DNA from: Leyella stercorea
GTDB lineage: Bacteria > Bacteroidota > Bacteroidia > Bacteroidales > Bacteroidaceae
DNA length: 46,737 bases
Direction of reading: 5' to 3'
Assembly: GCF_021531655.1 (NCBI RefSeq)
Contig: NZ_JADYUF010000029.1
Span: forward strand, 1-46,737
Positions within the stretch are counted from its first letter, which is position 1; every line of letters starts with the position of its first letter. This document shows positions 23,428 to 33,853 of this stretch, piece by piece. The notes under the pieces were generated by a model, which saw nothing but the letters and a program-made list of their open reading frames with translations, made no database searches and was not told the DNA's origin. Made by a program: the position numbers and the translations under genes.

Positions 23428-25236
23428 GTACACATCTACTTCGACGAGTTCATCAAGCTCGACAACGCCACCGAGAAGGTTGTAGTGTCGCCACCGCAAT
23501 TGGAGCAGCCCGAGATAAAGTCGACCGGCAAGCAAATAAAGGTGGAGCTGAAGGACTCGCTGAAAGCCAACACCACCTACACCATCGACTTCTCCGATGC
23601 CATCAGCGACAACAACGAGGGCAATCCCTTGGGCAATTACACCTACAGCTTCTCTACCGGCGACCACATAGACACGCTCGAAGTGTCGGGACACGTGGTG
23701 CAGGCAGACAATCTCGAACCCGTAAAGGGAATACTCGTAGGACTGTATGGCGAGATGGAAGACTCGTGCTTCATAAAGAAACCTATGCTGCGCGTGGCCC
23801 GTGCCGACTCGCGCGGACACTTCATAATACGTGGTGTGGCACCGGGTAACTATCGCATCTACGCCCTGCAAGACCAGGACGGCGACTACCGCTTCTCGCA
23901 GAAGGCCGAACAGATAGCCTTCACGCACGACAGCATTAAACCTTCGTTCTGTGATGCATTCCGTCAGGACACCACTTGGATTGACTCGCTGCATATCAAA
24001 GACATAGCACGTGTGGGATACACACGATTCACACCCGACGATATCGTTCTGCGAGCGTTTACCGAAACGCTCACCGACCGCTATTTTCTGAAGGCGGAGC
24101 GACAGCAACCCGACCGTTTCAGCATATTCTTCAGCTACGGCGACAAGCAGTTGCCGGTGATAAAGGGGCTCAACTTCAATGCCGACAATGCATTCCTCGT
24201 GCAGACATCGCTACATCGCGACACCATAACCTATTGGCTGCGCGACACTATGCTTGTCAATCAGGACACGTTAAGCCTGCAGATGACATATATGGCCACC
24301 GATACACTGGGCAACCTCGTAAGCCAGACCGATACGCTTACCGTACTCTCAAAGCTGCCTTACGAACGCCGGCAGAAAGACTTGCGCAAGGAATTTGAAA
24401 GCTGGCAGAAGCAGCAGGAGAAGAAACGCAAGCGCGGCGAGCCTTACGACTCGATAATGCCACGCAAACTGCTCACACCACGCATCTCGTCAGGCTCGTC
24501 GCTCGACCCCGACCGTAATGTGGGCTTCGCATTCGAACGTCCGTTAGCTGTGGCCGACACGTCAAAGATACATCTATATGCACGACAGGACACCCTGTGG
24601 TATACCATACCGCTGCGTTTCCGACCCGTTGTGCAGAAGATAAAGGGCGACACCCTCAATGCCGAGGGAGTGACGTCGCTGCTCAACTATGAGCTGATGG
24701 CAGAATGGAAACCCGACACCGAGTATAGTATAGAGGCCGACTCAATGGCTTTCGTAGACATATACGGTAACGTGTCGCCGGCAATAAAGGAAGGCGTGAA
24801 GGTGAAATCGCTCGACGAGTACAGCTCGATAATCTTCACCATTCCGCAATTCACCGACAAGAGCGTTGTCGTTGAACTGCTCAACCAGCAGGATGCGGCT
24901 GTGAAGAAAGCCTCGGTAATTGACGGCACGGCACAGTTCTACTACGTCACACCAGGCACTTACTATGCCCGCATGTTTGTCGACGACAACAACAACGGCA
25001 TCTGGGACACAGGTGAGTATGCCGCCAACCGACAACCCGAAATGGTATATTACTATACCGACGAGATAGAATGCAAGGCAAAATGGGACGTCACGCTCAA
25101 CTGGAACCCGACACTACGACCGCTCAACGAGCAGAAACCGTCGAAGATAGTAAAGCAGAAAGCCGAACAACAGAAAAAACTGCAACAGCGCAATCTGCAG
25201 AGAGCAAGACAGATGGGAATACCTTACCCCTTCTAA
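23422..25236 (+). CDS. Ig-like (Big_5) lipoprotein, second copy, N-terminus missing
   Basis: Begins at KKVHIYFDEF, lacking the lipobox and first 35 codons kept by the left copy. Upstream in frame is GGC and then a TGA at 23416-23418, so no start codon is available before a GTG at 23485. The remaining 604 residues equal those of the left copy. The truncation marks where the molecule folded back, not a biological pseudogene. Confidence 0.85.
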   Translation, partial: KKVHIYFDEFIKLDNATEKVVVSPPQLEQPEIKSTGKQIKVELKDSLKANTTYTIDFSDAISDNNEGNPLGNYTYSFSTGDHIDTLEVSGHVVQADNLEPVKGILVGLYGEMEDSCFIKKPMLRVARADSRGHFIIRGVAPGNYRIYALQDQDGDYRFSQKAEQIAFTHDSIKPSFCDAFRQDTTWIDSLHIKDIARVGYTRFTPDDIVLRAFTETLTDRYFLKAERQQPDRFSIFFSYGDKQLPVIKGLNFNADNAFLVQTSLHRDTITYWLRDTMLVNQDTLSLQMTYMATDTLGNLVSQTDTLTVLSKLPYERRQKDLRKEFESWQKQQEKKRKRGEPYDSIMPRKLLTPRISSGSSLDPDRNVGFAFERPLAVADTSKIHLYARQDTLWYTIPLRFRPVVQKIKGDTLNAEGVTSLLNYELMAEWKPDTEYSIEADSMAFVDIYGNVSPAIKEGVKVKSLDEYSSIIFTIPQFTDKSVVVELLNQQDAAVKKASVIDGTAQFYYVTPGTYYARMFVDDNNNGIWDTGEYAANRQPEMVYYYTDEIECKAKWDVTLNWNPTLRPLNEQKPSKIVKQKAEQQKKLQQRNLQRARQMGIPYPF

Positions 25237-25278
25237 GCGCTTGGAGATTTGTGTAGAACCTATAAACAATATGATAAT

Positions 25279-26091
25279 ATGAAAACAAGAAAACTTATAC
25301 TAGACATAGCACTGTTCATCGTCGGCGTATGCTCAGTTCAGGCACAGTGCAAGTTCAAGAATACGGCTTTCAAGTCGGGCGAGTTCCTCACATACAACCT
25401 CTACTTCAACTGGAAGTTTGTGTGGGTGAAGGTGGGCAACGCGTCAATGTCGACCGTAGAAAGCAAGTATCATGGCAAGCCTGCCTATCGTGCTTCGCTC
25501 ATCACACGCACGTCGGCAAATGCCGACAAGTTCTTCAGCATGCGCGACACGTTGCTCTGTTATAACACTACAGAGCTTGAACCGCTCTACTTCCGTAAGG
25601 GAGCACGTGAGGGCGACCGCTATACCGTAGACGAGGCTTTCTACACTTATCCCAACGGCAGAGTACACGTGAAGCAGCATCGTCAGAAGAAGGACGGCAC
25701 ACACGTGTGGAAGAACCACACTCCTGATGCTTGCACATTCGACATGATAAGCATCTTCCTCAGAGCACGCTCGTTCAATCCCGAGGGATGGGAGAAGGGC
25801 AAGCGCATCAACTTCCCCATAACCGACGGAGTGAAGATAATAAATGCCGTGCTCGAATATAAAGGCAAGACTACTATCAAGGCCGACAACGGACACAAGT
25901 ACCGCTGTCTGCAACTCTCATACAAAGAGCGTGAGGACAACAAGGAGAAGGAAATCGTGCGATTCTTCGTAACCGATGATGCCAACCACGTGCCCGTACG
26001 TCTGGATATGTTCCTCAAGTTTGGCTCGGCAAAGGCTTTCCTCGTAGGTGCCAAAGGTGTTAAGACACCTATGAGGTCAGCTGTGAAGTAA
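25279..26091 (+). CDS. DUF3108 domain-containing exported protein (mirror copy)
   Basis: Identical to the 20647-21459 gene: 270 residues, signal peptide, DUF3108 beta-rich domain. Follows the truncated lipoprotein by 42 bases. Same start choice (second ATG of two, for a proper signal peptide). Confidence 0.88.
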   Translation: MKTRKLILDIALFIVGVCSVQAQCKFKNTAFKSGEFLTYNLYFNWKFVWVKVGNASMSTVESKYHGKPAYRASLITRTSANADKFFSMRDTLLCYNTTELEPLYFRKGAREGDRYTVDEAFYTYPNGRVHVKQHRQKKDGTHVWKNHTPDACTFDMISIFLRARSFNPEGWEKGKRINFPITDGVKIINAVLEYKGKTTIKADNGHKYRCLQLSYKEREDNKEKEIVRFFVTDDANHVPVRLDMFLKFGSAKAFLVGAKGVKTPMRSAVK

Positions 26092-26130
26092 TACTGCGCC
26101 ATACATCCAACACATTAATACGTCCGACAA

Positions 26131-27150
26131 ATGAGATTTCTTATAATAATAGCAGCCTGCTTGCTCGCATCATGTACTGATTTCAATATAGGTAGAAACA
26201 CGGATGCCGGCAATAAGCGAAAATTTACCAACGAGACATTGCTCGGATACACACCCGTGAAGCATCAGGGCAGTAGTCCGCTGTGTTGGGCTTACGCTAT
26301 GCTTGCCACAATTGAGACCGAACACATACAGATGGGCGACTCGGTCAATCTGTCGGTAGACTATGTGGTGCGTCATCTCCTTGCCGAACAGGCGCGGCAG
26401 CATTTCCTCTCAAGCGGATACGGTCGCATCACGCTGCGTGGCACAGCTCCGTTATTGCTGAGGCTGATAAGCGAGTATGGCGTGATGCCGTACGACGCCT
26501 ACAATGCGCCGTCGCTCAACTACAAGGTTCTGGCACGACGCTTGCAGACTATGTCAGAAACCTCTCACGACTTGAGCCAGCTGTCTGACCGCGCACAGCG
26601 ACTCTTCGACGAACGTATAGGCTACATGCCTAAGAATGTGTATATGCTCGGAGCCGAATATACCCCGCAACAGTTTGCACATAGCGTGTATATGCTCGGC
26701 GAATATACAGCCCTGACAAGCTTTACACATCATCCCTTCGACCAGACATTCGCCATCGAAGTGCCCGACAACTATAGCGACGAACTCTTCTACAATGTGC
26801 CTATCGATGTGATGATGCGGCGCATAGAGAGGTCGCTGCGTTCTGGACATCCTGTATGTTGGGAGGGTGATGTGTCCGAACCTGGATTCTCCTTTGAGCG
26901 TGGCATAGCCGAACTGCCCAACGATATTCCCTGCACACAGCTGCAACGACAGAAGGCTTTCGAGACACGACGCACTACTGACGACCATTGCATGTGCCTC
27001 ATCGGCATTGCTCACGACAACAAAGGCCGCCGCTACTACATAGCCAAGAACTCGTATGGCACCGACAATCCATACGGCGGACTGATGTATCTGTCCGAAA
27101 ACTATGTGCGTATGAAGACCGTAGCAGTTGTTGTCAAGAACGTGCATTAA
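26131..27150 (+). CDS. Papain-like (C1) cysteine peptidase lipoprotein (mirror copy)
   Basis: Identical to 19588-20607: lipobox Cys15, catalytic Cys52, His286, Asn307. Last gene of the three-gene exported-protein operon; the 21-bp dyad array starts 34 bases after its stop. Confidence 0.88.
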   Translation: MRFLIIIAACLLASCTDFNIGRNTDAGNKRKFTNETLLGYTPVKHQGSSPLCWAYAMLATIETEHIQMGDSVNLSVDYVVRHLLAEQARQHFLSSGYGRITLRGTAPLLLRLISEYGVMPYDAYNAPSLNYKVLARRLQTMSETSHDLSQLSDRAQRLFDERIGYMPKNVYMLGAEYTPQQFAHSVYMLGEYTALTSFTHHPFDQTFAIEVPDNYSDELFYNVPIDVMMRRIERSLRSGHPVCWEGDVSEPGFSFERGIAELPNDIPCTQLQRQKAFETRRTTDDHCMCLIGIAHDNKGRRYYIAKNSYGTDNPYGGLMYLSENYVRMKTVAVVVKNVH

Positions 27151-27183
27151 TCGATTCCATTATTTCTCCACGCCCTTAAAATC

Positions 27184-27269
27184 TCCGTTCCGTGTCACTG
27201 AATGTACGTTCCGTGACACGGAATGGCCGTTCAATGACACGGAACGTACATTCAGTGACACGGAACGGA
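27184..27269. repeat. Four 15-bp dyads at 21-bp spacing (mirror copy)
   Basis: Mirror of 19469-19554. Dyads at 27188-27202, 27209-27223, 27230-27244 and 27251-27265. On this strand it lies between the C1 peptidase and susC in their shared direction of transcription. Confidence 0.85.
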
Positions 27270-27455
27270 ACTTTATATTGCTATCCGGACATTAGTATCC
27301 CAATCTTGACGAGACACCAATGCTGCATGGTTACAAAAACAAGACCATTCCATTTGAATGGTTTTGTTAGCCGACAAAAGGTCTTTGCCGTAGATTTATC
27401 AGCCTTTTTAACTTTTATTTCACAGTTTTTAGAAACAACGTGTTCATAAAAATTG

Positions 27456-27463
27456 TATATTTG
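27456..27463 (+). promoter_or_regulatory. -7 box of susC promoter (mirror copy)
   Basis: TATATTTG, 143 bases upstream of the susC ATG; mirror of 19275-19282. Confidence 0.5.
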
Positions 27464-27606
27464 CCCAAAATAATACGAACTACTTGCATATTATCAATAT
27501 AGAATTGATTAATGTGCTGAAATGCTGGCTATCTTCGGATAGATTAATGATATTGCTTTAAGACCATCTTATCACAAACTAAATAACTAACCAAACCCTT
27601 AAGACT

Positions 27607-30600
27607 ATGCAGAAAAAACTTTTTCTTACAGTCGTAATGTTCCTGATAGGAATGTTAATGACAGGGGCGTATGCACAGACGCATACAGTTTCTGGTCTCG
27701 TTAAAGACAAAGAAATGGGCGACCCCCTTGTTGGAGTAAGCGTGTCTGTCAAAGGCACGAAGAATGCAACCATGACTGACCTGAACGGCAACTACACCAT
27801 CCAAACCGCTCCTAACGATATATTGGTGTTCAAATATGTCGGTATGAAGGATGCTGAGGAGAGTGTAGGCAATCGCAAAATCATCAATGTGCTTCTTGTT
27901 CCTAACGCTGAGAGCCTTGGCGAAGTAGTAGTTACTGCCATGGGTATCAAGCGACAGTCGGAGACCCTTACCTACTCGGCACAGACCGTAGGCGGCAAGG
28001 ATGTCAACGACATCAAGTCAATCAATATGATCAACTCTCTTCAGGGCAAGAGTGCTGGTCTGCAGATTACGCCTAACTCTACCGGTGCAGGCGGCTCTTC
28101 AAAGATTCTGTTCCGTGGCAACAAGTCAATCTCGGGTAGCAACCAGCCGCTTATCGTTGTCGACGGTGTGCCGACAATGACCAATACCACTTCTTCACAG
28201 GTGGCAAGCGACTACGGTGGCGAGCGCGACGGTGGCGACGTTATGTCGACCATCAACCCTGACGACATCGCTTCTATCACCCTTCTGAAGGGTGCTGCCG
28301 CTTCTGCTCTTTACGGTGCAGTGGCTGCCAACGGTGCCATCATGATTACCACCAAGTCGGCTATGGCTGGCAAGGTGAGCGTCAACGTATCAAGCAACAC
28401 CACAATGGAGGCCCCGATGGTATTGCCTGAGTTCCAGACCACTTATGGCGGCGGTGCTGACGGCACATTGTCATGGGGCGACAAGCTCTCAGCCGCTTCG
28501 AAGAACTATGCTGAGGAATTCTTCCGCACAGGATTCACCACCAACAACTCTATCTCGCTTGCAGGTGGCAACGACAACTTCAAGTCATATTTCTCTTACG
28601 GCAACGTCTACTCTCAGGGCATGACTCCCGAGAATACATACCGCAGCCACAACCTCAACTCGAAGGTTGACTTCAAGGTGCTCGAAACCATACATGTCGA
28701 CTTCTCTGCCAAGTACAGCAACCAGTACTCTAAGAACCAGGCTGCTGCCGGCTATCTGTGGAACCCGCTCACAGGCGCTTACCTCGTACCGCGTGGCACC
28801 GACTGGAACTACTATAAGGACAACTTCGAGATTTACGACGCTGAGCGTGGATGCAACATCCAGAACTGGACCAATACCAAGCAGCAGCAGTTTGGCAACC
28901 CATATTGGATGCTCAACCGTCAGACACCTATCTCTGAGCGCAACCGCTACGAGTTTGGTGGCTCTATCAAGTGGGACATCACTCCCGACATCAACATTCA
29001 GGGACGTATTCGCTACGAGCGTGGCGAGGACCACTTCATACACAACGCTTACGCTTCGTCTGTAGGCGACCTCTATCCGATGGGACGCATGAAGGACAAC
29101 CGCTACTTCAGCGACCAGCTCTATGGCGACGTTCTCGTCAACTACAACCACACATGGGGCGACTGGGCACTCACAGCTACAGCAGGCTCAAGCTTCACAA
29201 AGACCAAGACTTCTCACGTAGACCTCTGGGGCGAAGGCAACAAGTATAAAGGTCCGGGTGACGGCAACATCTACTATCCTAACATCTTCACTCCGAACAA
29301 CTACTATGGCAATATGTCTACTACCGACGCATTGAACACAGAGAAGCGCCTCAACGCTGTATTCGCAACAGCTCAGGTAGGCTTCAAGGAGGCAGTGTTC
29401 CTCGACCTCTCAGCACGTAACGACTGGTCGTCGGCTCTCGCATTCACCGACGGCTGCTCATTCTTCTATCCGTCAGTAGGCGCCAGCGTGCTGCTCAACA
29501 AGCTCATGCCTATGGGCGAGCAGGTGAACCTCTTCAAGCTCCGTGGCAGCTATTCTATCGTAGGTAACGACGTGCCTATCTACATGTCTAACCTTCGCTA
29601 CACTCTCGGCTCTGCTGGCGCAGTGACGGCTCCCGACAAGGCTCCGTTCCGCACATTGAAGCCTGAGAAGACCCACTCTCTCGAATTCGGTTTCGACGGT
29701 ACATTCTTCAACAACCGCCTCGACCTCTCTTTCACATACTATAAGACCAACACCAAGAACCAGTTCTTCTCAGTATCGGCTCCTTACGAGAGCGGTCTGC
29801 GCAACCGTTACGTCAATGCCGGTAACGTACAGAACCAGGGATTCGAGTTCTCAGCTGGCTGGCATCAGCAGTTCAACGACGACTTTGCATGGTCTACCAA
29901 CTTCAACATCTCTTACAACGACAACAAGATTAAGGAGCTCGTAGAGGGATTGGAGAACGGTCTTACTGTTGCCTCATGGTCAGGTGCCAAGGTTGTGCTC
30001 AACGAGGGTGGCTCGTACGGCGACCTCTACGTTCGTCAGATCAAGCGCGACGAGGCTGGCAAGCCAGTCAAGAACGACAAGGGCGAACCTATACTTATGG
30101 GCGACAACATCGACGAGATGAAGTATGCAGGCAACATGAACGCCAAGGTCAACTTCGGTTGGAGCAATACATTCCATTATAAGGACTTCACGCTGTCGTT
30201 CCTCATCGACGGTAAGTTCGGTGGCAGAGTGCTCTCAGCTACTGAGGCTGCTCTCGACGGTTGGGGCGTTTCACAGCGCTCTGCCGATGCACGCAACGCA
30301 GGCAAGGTAGTGGTTGACGGTGTTGAGTTCGACCCGCAGGCATGGTACACAACAGTTGGCGCTTCCAACTTCAACAGTCCGTATGCCAACGAGTTCTACG
30401 TTTACAAGGGCACCAACGTCCGTATGCGTGAGCTGAGTCTCGGCTACACCTTCCGCAACCTCTTCGGCAACGGCAAGAACCTCACAGCAGCGCTTATAGC
30501 ACGCAACCTCTTCTTCTTCTACAAGGATGCTCCTTGCGATCCCGACGTATCTATGGGTACCGGCAACGGTGTGCAGGGTGTTGACATCTTCAACCTTCCT

Positions 30601-30642
30601 TCTTCAAGAAGCTTAGGTCTGAACTTGAAGCTGAACTTCTAA
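27607..30642 (+). CDS. SusC/RagA family TonB-linked outer-membrane protein (mirror copy)
   Basis: Identical 1011-residue protein to 16096-19131: signal peptide, carboxypeptidase-like domain, EVVVTAMG TonB box, plug with LIVVDGVP, barrel ending NLKLNF. Confidence 0.95.
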   Translation: MQKKLFLTVVMFLIGMLMTGAYAQTHTVSGLVKDKEMGDPLVGVSVSVKGTKNATMTDLNGNYTIQTAPNDILVFKYVGMKDAEESVGNRKIINVLLVPNAESLGEVVVTAMGIKRQSETLTYSAQTVGGKDVNDIKSINMINSLQGKSAGLQITPNSTGAGGSSKILFRGNKSISGSNQPLIVVDGVPTMTNTTSSQVASDYGGERDGGDVMSTINPDDIASITLLKGAAASALYGAVAANGAIMITTKSAMAGKVSVNVSSNTTMEAPMVLPEFQTTYGGGADGTLSWGDKLSAASKNYAEEFFRTGFTTNNSISLAGGNDNFKSYFSYGNVYSQGMTPENTYRSHNLNSKVDFKVLETIHVDFSAKYSNQYSKNQAAAGYLWNPLTGAYLVPRGTDWNYYKDNFEIYDAERGCNIQNWTNTKQQQFGNPYWMLNRQTPISERNRYEFGGSIKWDITPDINIQGRIRYERGEDHFIHNAYASSVGDLYPMGRMKDNRYFSDQLYGDVLVNYNHTWGDWALTATAGSSFTKTKTSHVDLWGEGNKYKGPGDGNIYYPNIFTPNNYYGNMSTTDALNTEKRLNAVFATAQVGFKEAVFLDLSARNDWSSALAFTDGCSFFYPSVGASVLLNKLMPMGEQVNLFKLRGSYSIVGNDVPIYMSNLRYTLGSAGAVTAPDKAPFRTLKPEKTHSLEFGFDGTFFNNRLDLSFTYYKTNTKNQFFSVSAPYESGLRNRYVNAGNVQNQGFEFSAGWHQQFNDDFAWSTNFNISYNDNKIKELVEGLENGLTVASWSGAKVVLNEGGSYGDLYVRQIKRDEAGKPVKNDKGEPILMGDNIDEMKYAGNMNAKVNFGWSNTFHYKDFTLSFLIDGKFGGRVLSATEAALDGWGVSQRSADARNAGKVVVDGVEFDPQAWYTTVGASNFNSPYANEFYVYKGTNVRMRELSLGYTFRNLFGNGKNLTAALIARNLFFFYKDAPCDPDVSMGTGNGVQGVDIFNLPSSRSLGLNLKLNF

Positions 30643-30694
30643 TCATTGAGCGAGTAAAATACTATTTTTACAACCGTTTAAAACCTAAGGAATT

Positions 30695-32374
30695 ATGAAA
30701 AAGAAAAATATATTCGCGGTGTCATCAATGCTGGCACTGGCTGTGATGGGTGGCGGAATGTTAAGCTCATGCACAGGCGATTTCGAAGATCTGAATACAA
30801 ACAAGACGCAGGTGGATCCTGATATATTGCCATTCTCAGCACAGTGTGCCGAGCCAATGAACTATTGCTATCCGCCTCATCAGAATATGTTCCAGTTCTG
30901 GACCAACCTTACCATCGACCTCTATGGTGGCTACTTCCAGACTCCTCACGGCAACTTCACCAACTGCGATATGGGCGAGAACCGCGGACACAGTGGCGGT
31001 ATGTACGAGAACTACTATCTGCACATCTTCAACAATACGCGCCGCAACATCGCCAGCCTCGACAAGCAGAATCTTGAAGGACTGGCTGGCACAATGCGCA
31101 TCGTGCAGGCTGTAGGCACTATGCAGGCAACCGACGCCTACGGACCGCTTGCCTACTCGTCAATCATCAACGCCGAGAGCGAGTCGAGCTATCGTTTCGA
31201 CAGCCAGCAGAAGCTCTACGAGTATATGCTCGACGACCTTGACAAGGCGATTGCCGGATTGCAGAAGATGGACAATGTAGAGAAAACTTCACTTGCAACA
31301 TACGACACTTGGGGTGGGGGCGACCCTGCCGTGTGGGTTCAGATAGCCAACACAATGAAGCTGCGCATCGCTCTCCGCTTGTCAAAGCGTGAGAGCGAGA
31401 TGGCTGCCGACGGCTACGACCTCAAGGCGATTGCTACAGCTGCCGCTGCCAACACCCTCGCCGTTTCGGGCAAGGACATCGTGGTTAAGGACCAGAGCAA
31501 TGAGCTGAAGCGTATGTTCGACTGGCAGGACTGCGGCATGAACGCTAACCTCGTAACGCTCATGGTGGGCATGAACGACCCGCGTCTGCCTCTCTACATG
31601 ACAAAGAATGCTGACGACATCACCAACGAGAAGGGCGTCACCACTCCTAAGGGATCCGTTTACTGCGGCATCCGCTACGCAAGCGGCATGGCACAGAAGG
31701 GTTCTGACGGCTCATACGGCTACAAGATGTCGCAGTGGGTTGGCGCTTACAACACTCCGCTGCCTATCTTCAAGGCTGCCGAGGCTTACTTCCTCCTCGC
31801 TGAAGCCAAGTTGCGTTGGGGCATCGGCTCTGAAAGCGTAAAAAGCCTCTACGAGAAGGGCATCCGCCTCTCTATCAAGAACGAGCTTGCTTATAAGGGT
31901 TCGTTCGCTGGCATCGAGAACATCAGCGACGCCGACATCGACGCTTACATCAACGGTACAACCGGACAGGCTGACTATGTAGACCCGGGCAACTCTGCCA
32001 ACAACTGCAAGGCTGTCAACCATCTCGGTGTGAAGTGGGACGACGCTGCAAGCAAGGAAGACCAGCTCGCACGCATACAGACACAGAAGTACATCGCTCT
32101 CTTCCCGCTCTCTAACGAAGGTTGGGCTGAGCAGCGTCGTACTGGCTACCCGAAGTTCTTCGTGGCACTGGTCAACAAGAGCAACGGTGCTGTCAATACA
32201 GAGGAAGGCGTTCGCCGTGTAATCTACAGCAGCAATGCTTACGACACCAATGCTGAAGGCATCAAGGGCGGTCTGGAACTCCTCGACAAGGAGAACACCA
32301 GCAAGAATGGCATCTCTGGCGACAAGGGCGGTACTCACGTTTGGTGGGACAACGCCAACAAGGGAAATTTCTAA
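30695..32374 (+). CDS. SusD/RagB family lipoprotein (mirror copy)
   Basis: Identical 559-residue protein to 14364-16043: lipobox MLSSC (Cys26), SusD-like_2 helical body. Partner of the preceding susC, 52 bases downstream of it. Confidence 0.93.
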   Translation: MKKKNIFAVSSMLALAVMGGGMLSSCTGDFEDLNTNKTQVDPDILPFSAQCAEPMNYCYPPHQNMFQFWTNLTIDLYGGYFQTPHGNFTNCDMGENRGHSGGMYENYYLHIFNNTRRNIASLDKQNLEGLAGTMRIVQAVGTMQATDAYGPLAYSSIINAESESSYRFDSQQKLYEYMLDDLDKAIAGLQKMDNVEKTSLATYDTWGGGDPAVWVQIANTMKLRIALRLSKRESEMAADGYDLKAIATAAAANTLAVSGKDIVVKDQSNELKRMFDWQDCGMNANLVTLMVGMNDPRLPLYMTKNADDITNEKGVTTPKGSVYCGIRYASGMAQKGSDGSYGYKMSQWVGAYNTPLPIFKAAEAYFLLAEAKLRWGIGSESVKSLYEKGIRLSIKNELAYKGSFAGIENISDADIDAYINGTTGQADYVDPGNSANNCKAVNHLGVKWDDAASKEDQLARIQTQKYIALFPLSNEGWAEQRRTGYPKFFVALVNKSNGAVNTEEGVRRVIYSSNAYDTNAEGIKGGLELLDKENTSKNGISGDKGGTHVWWDNANKGNF

Positions 32375-32393
32375 AACCTATAGCTGATAATTT

Positions 32394-32427
32394 AAGGGGC
32401 ATACCTTTCGGGGTGTGCCCCTTTTTT
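32394..32427 (+). terminator. Intrinsic terminator of susC-susD (mirror copy)
   Basis: 12-bp stem, TTTCGG loop and T-run; mirror of 14311-14344. Confidence 0.85.
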
Positions 32428-32441
32428 CGGCATTTTTTTGT

Positions 32442-32449
32442 TACCTTTG
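32442..32449 (+). promoter_or_regulatory. -7 box of HAD phosphatase promoter (mirror copy)
   Basis: TACCTTTG, 30 bases before the ATG at 32480; mirror of 14289-14296. Confidence 0.5.
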
Positions 32450-32479
32450 CAGTGACGTTAAAACCACAACGTCTGCATT

Positions 32480-33118
32480 ATGAAGAAAATAGCAATACTC
32501 GATTTCGACGGCACCATAGCCGATACACGCCCCGTAATACTCAACACATTCCACCGTACTCTCGACGCCATGCACCTGCCTCAGCACACCGACGACGAGA
32601 TTGCGGCAACCATCGGATTGCCTCTGATGGAGGCTTTCCCCGTGCTCGAACCGATGGACGAGCGTATGGCGGCTGAGTGTACAGCCACCTACCGGCGCAT
32701 ATTCCACGACGTGAATGCACAGATAGGTGTGCCAATGTTTCCGCATGTTGACGAAACGTTGCGACTGCTGCATTCGCGTGGAATGATTCTTACTATTGCC
32801 ACCAGTCGCAGCCATCAGTCGGCTGCCGACTTCCTCAGTTCTTTCGCTCTTGACGATATAGTGACGTTCATCATCGGCTATGAAGATGTGAGTCACGCCA
32901 AACCGCATCCCGAACCCGTCTCGAAGACATTGAATCATTTTGGATTGACAGCCGACGATGCTTTTGTAGTTGGCGACACCCATTTCGACATTCTCATGGG
33001 TCGCAATGCCGGCTGCGCCACCATCGGCGTTACCTACGGCAACGGTTCGCGCCAAAGTCTTGTTGAGGCAGGGGCAGACAGCGTTGTCGACGATTTCGCT
33101 GATATATCAAGGATATAA
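32480..33118 (+). CDS. HAD family phosphatase (mirror copy)
   Basis: Identical 212-residue protein to 13620-14258, with Asp8/Asp10 nucleophile motif DFDGT, motif III Lys in SHAKPHPEP and GDTHFD motif IV. Confidence 0.9.
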   Translation: MKKIAILDFDGTIADTRPVILNTFHRTLDAMHLPQHTDDEIAATIGLPLMEAFPVLEPMDERMAAECTATYRRIFHDVNAQIGVPMFPHVDETLRLLHSRGMILTIATSRSHQSAADFLSSFALDDIVTFIIGYEDVSHAKPHPEPVSKTLNHFGLTADDAFVVGDTHFDILMGRNAGCATIGVTYGNGSRQSLVEAGADSVVDDFADISRI

Positions 33119-33174
33119 GAGAAAGTGTAGGGAAAATAATTGTCCTTTTGTCTCGCTTACTCGGATTTTTGCAC

Positions 33175-33182
33175 TAACTTTG
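33175..33182 (+). promoter_or_regulatory. -7 box of pyrE promoter (mirror copy)
   Basis: TAACTTTG, 35 bases before the ATG at 33218; nearest TTTG at 33147-33150. Mirror of 13556-13563. Confidence 0.55.
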
Positions 33183-33217
33183 CAAAGTAAGATAAAAACT
33201 AAAAAACATATATAATT

Positions 33218-33850
33218 ATGAGTACACTTAAAAAGCTATTCGCATCAAAACTTCTTGAAGTAAAGGCTATAAAGCTGCAACCCAACGACCCGTTCACATG
33301 GGCATCTGGTTGGAAGTCGCCAATCTATACCGACAACCGCAAGACTCTGGCTTATCCCGAGTTGCGCTCGTTTGTTAAGCAGGAGTTGGTACACCTCATC
33401 CACGAGGAGTTCCCAGAGGCAAATGCCGTTGCAGGTGTTGCTACAGGTGCCATCGCACAGGGTGCGCTTGTAGCCGACGAGCTGTTGCTGCCTTACTGCT
33501 ACGTTCGTCCGAAGCCGAAGGATCACGGTATGGGCAACCAGATTGAGGGTACTATCCCTGAGGGTGCAAAGGTAGTCGTAGTAGAGGACCTTATCTCTAC
33601 AGGCGGTTCTTCGCTCAAGGCTGTTGACGCTCTGCGTAAGGCTGGCTTCGAGGTAGTTGGTATGGTGGCAAGCTACACATACGGTTTCCCCGTAGCCGAA
33701 GAGGCTTTCAAGGCTGCTAACGTGCGCCTCATCACACTCTCTGACTATGAGCACACCACAGCTATCGCAGCAGAGACAGGATATATTAAGAAGGAAGACC
33801 TTGAGGTGCTCGCTGAGTGGCGCAAGGATCCCGCTAACTGGAAGAAGTAA
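33218..33850 (+). CDS. pyrE: Orotate phosphoribosyltransferase (mirror copy)
   Basis: Identical 210-residue protein to 12888-13520, with the PRPP-binding signature at residues 119-132. A single-copy housekeeping gene in most genomes, so its exact duplication here is one of the artefact signs. Confidence 0.97.
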   Translation: MSTLKKLFASKLLEVKAIKLQPNDPFTWASGWKSPIYTDNRKTLAYPELRSFVKQELVHLIHEEFPEANAVAGVATGAIAQGALVADELLLPYCYVRPKPKDHGMGNQIEGTIPEGAKVVVVEDLISTGGSSLKAVDALRKAGFEVVGMVASYTYGFPVAEEAFKAANVRLITLSDYEHTTAIAAETGYIKKEDLEVLAEWRKDPANWKK

Positions 33851-33853
33851 ATT

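Noticed and set aside
21502..24108. An 868-codon open frame on the minus strand across the centre
   Set aside because: Its first 227 codons are the antisense of the right-arm lipoprotein copy, fused by the fold-back to the real gene. It is a product of the junction, not a real fusion protein.
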